The notes under the pieces were generated by a model. The model was given only the letters and a program-made list of their open reading frames with translations. It made no database searches and was not told the origin of the DNA. A DNA stretch of 22,754 bases, from the NCBI GenBank assembly GCA_025937955.1, contig JAICQI010000006.1:1-22754 (forward strand), read 5' to 3'. Each line of letters opens with the position of its first letter. Positions within the stretch are counted from its first letter, which is position 1. A program made the position numbers and the translations under genes. Shown here one piece after another: positions 22,186-22,754 of this stretch. Origin of the DNA: Pyrinomonadaceae bacterium (lineage in GTDB: Bacteria > Acidobacteriota > Blastocatellia > Pyrinomonadales > Pyrinomonadaceae).

Positions 22186-22751
22186 AGTGGCTCTCGGACG
22201 ACAGGTTGAACCATCTCCGGAGCATCGTCGGCAATCCGGACTTTAGTTCGACCAAGTACACCTTTGTTAAAGAGCTCGGGCGTGGCGGCATGGGCACGGT
22301 TTATCTGGCCGAGGACACGGAGCTCAACCGGCACGTCGCGATCAAAGTCCTCAATACGCCCGAAGTCACAGGCGACCTGCGGAACCGCATGATTCGCGAA
22401 GCGCAGATCATAGCGCGACTCGAACATCCCGGAATCGTTCCGGTGCACGATGTCGGCACGTTGCCTGACGGCCGGATCTACTATGCGATGAAGTTTGTGC
22501 GCGGCAGCCGTCTCGACGAGTACGCTGCTCAGGGCGCTTCGTTAAGAGATCGTCTGCGGAAGTTTCAGGCTGTGTGTGATGCAGTAGCCTTCGCACACGC
22601 ACACGGAGTAATTCATCGCGACCTCAAACCGCAAAACATCATGATCGGCTCGTTCGGCGAAGTGCTCGTGCTCGACAGGGGCGTCGCGAAATTGAAGCCG
22701 CAAATTGAAGCAGAAGAAAGCCGAAACCTAAACGTTAATAACAGTAAATAA
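22182..22751 (+). CDS. Ser/Thr protein kinase, truncated after the catalytic loop (possible pseudokinase or broken gene)
   Basis: The 189-residue product begins in an ATGA overlap with the sigma-factor gene, the usual arrangement for this sigma/kinase pair. The N-lobe is intact: LGRGGMGTVYLAED from residue 32, Lys55 in VAIKVL, and a long helix with Glu. The catalytic loop HRDLKPQNIMIG has Asp147. The metal-binding motif reads DRG at residues 165-167 (usually DFG or DWG; one base change, tgg to agg, would explain it). Twenty-two residues later the frame stops, so the activation segment, APE motif and whole C-lobe are missing; relatives are several hundred residues longer. The last 70 bases are A-rich, and the two other frames also stop there. 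It could be a recent truncation, an assembly error or a short regulatory kinase-like protein. Activity is unlikely as written. Confidence 0.75.
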   Translation: MKWLSDDRLNHLRSIVGNPDFSSTKYTFVKELGRGGMGTVYLAEDTELNRHVAIKVLNTPEVTGDLRNRMIREAQIIARLEHPGIVPVHDVGTLPDGRIYYAMKFVRGSRLDEYAAQGASLRDRLRKFQAVCDAVAFAHAHGVIHRDLKPQNIMIGSFGEVLVLDRGVAKLKPQIEAEESRNLNVNNSK

Positions 22752-22754
22752 GCC

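Overview
The window looks like a chromosomal segment of a GC-rich, Gram-negative soil-type bacterium. The best guess is an Acidobacteriota member, perhaps class Blastocatellia. This rests on the gene mix: a VPS10/BNR secreted protein, MacB-type permeases in tandem, YIP1 and RDD membrane proteins, many Ser/Thr kinase and FHA genes, an ECF-type sigma factor overlapping a kinase, and short palindromic or tandem repeats between genes. No rRNA, tRNA, CRISPR, insertion sequence or phage gene is visible. The taxonomy is inference.

Left part (1-8919): the 3' part of a secreted BNR/VPS10 propeller protein (+) converges on an RlmI-like 23S rRNA m5C methyltransferase (-), with a long palindrome between them. 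Reading rightwards follow the large catalytic subunit of methylmalonyl-CoA mutase, a Tat-exported polysaccharide deacetylase, two overlapping DppD/DppF-type peptide ABC ATPases without their permeases, and a YIP1 membrane protein.

Middle part (8925-16516, - strand): one long unit transcribed right to left, made of an HlyD/MacA-type adaptor, one MacB/LolD-type ATPase and four successive, diverged MacB/FtsX-type permeases of about 410 residues. Every gap after the ATPase is largely filled by a short palindromic or tandem repeat, of three different kinds.

Right part (16722-22751, + strand, divergent from the efflux unit): a signalling island. It holds a zinc-ribbon/FHA protein, a kinase built as zinc ribbon - kinase - zinc ribbon - FHA, an RDD membrane protein, an FHA-GAF-PP2C (RsbU/SpoIIE type) phosphatase, an ECF-like sigma factor, and a kinase whose frame stops just after a DRG (normally DFG/DWG) motif. 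FHA domains bind phosphothreonine, so the kinases, FHA proteins and phosphatase probably form one phosphorylation circuit that may end in the sigma factor. Its link to the divergent efflux unit is only positional.

No gene-free stretch exceeds 300 bases. The longest is the divergent control region 16517-16721. The most unusual material is the repeats: at least five kinds of short repeat, most touching or overlapping stop codons.
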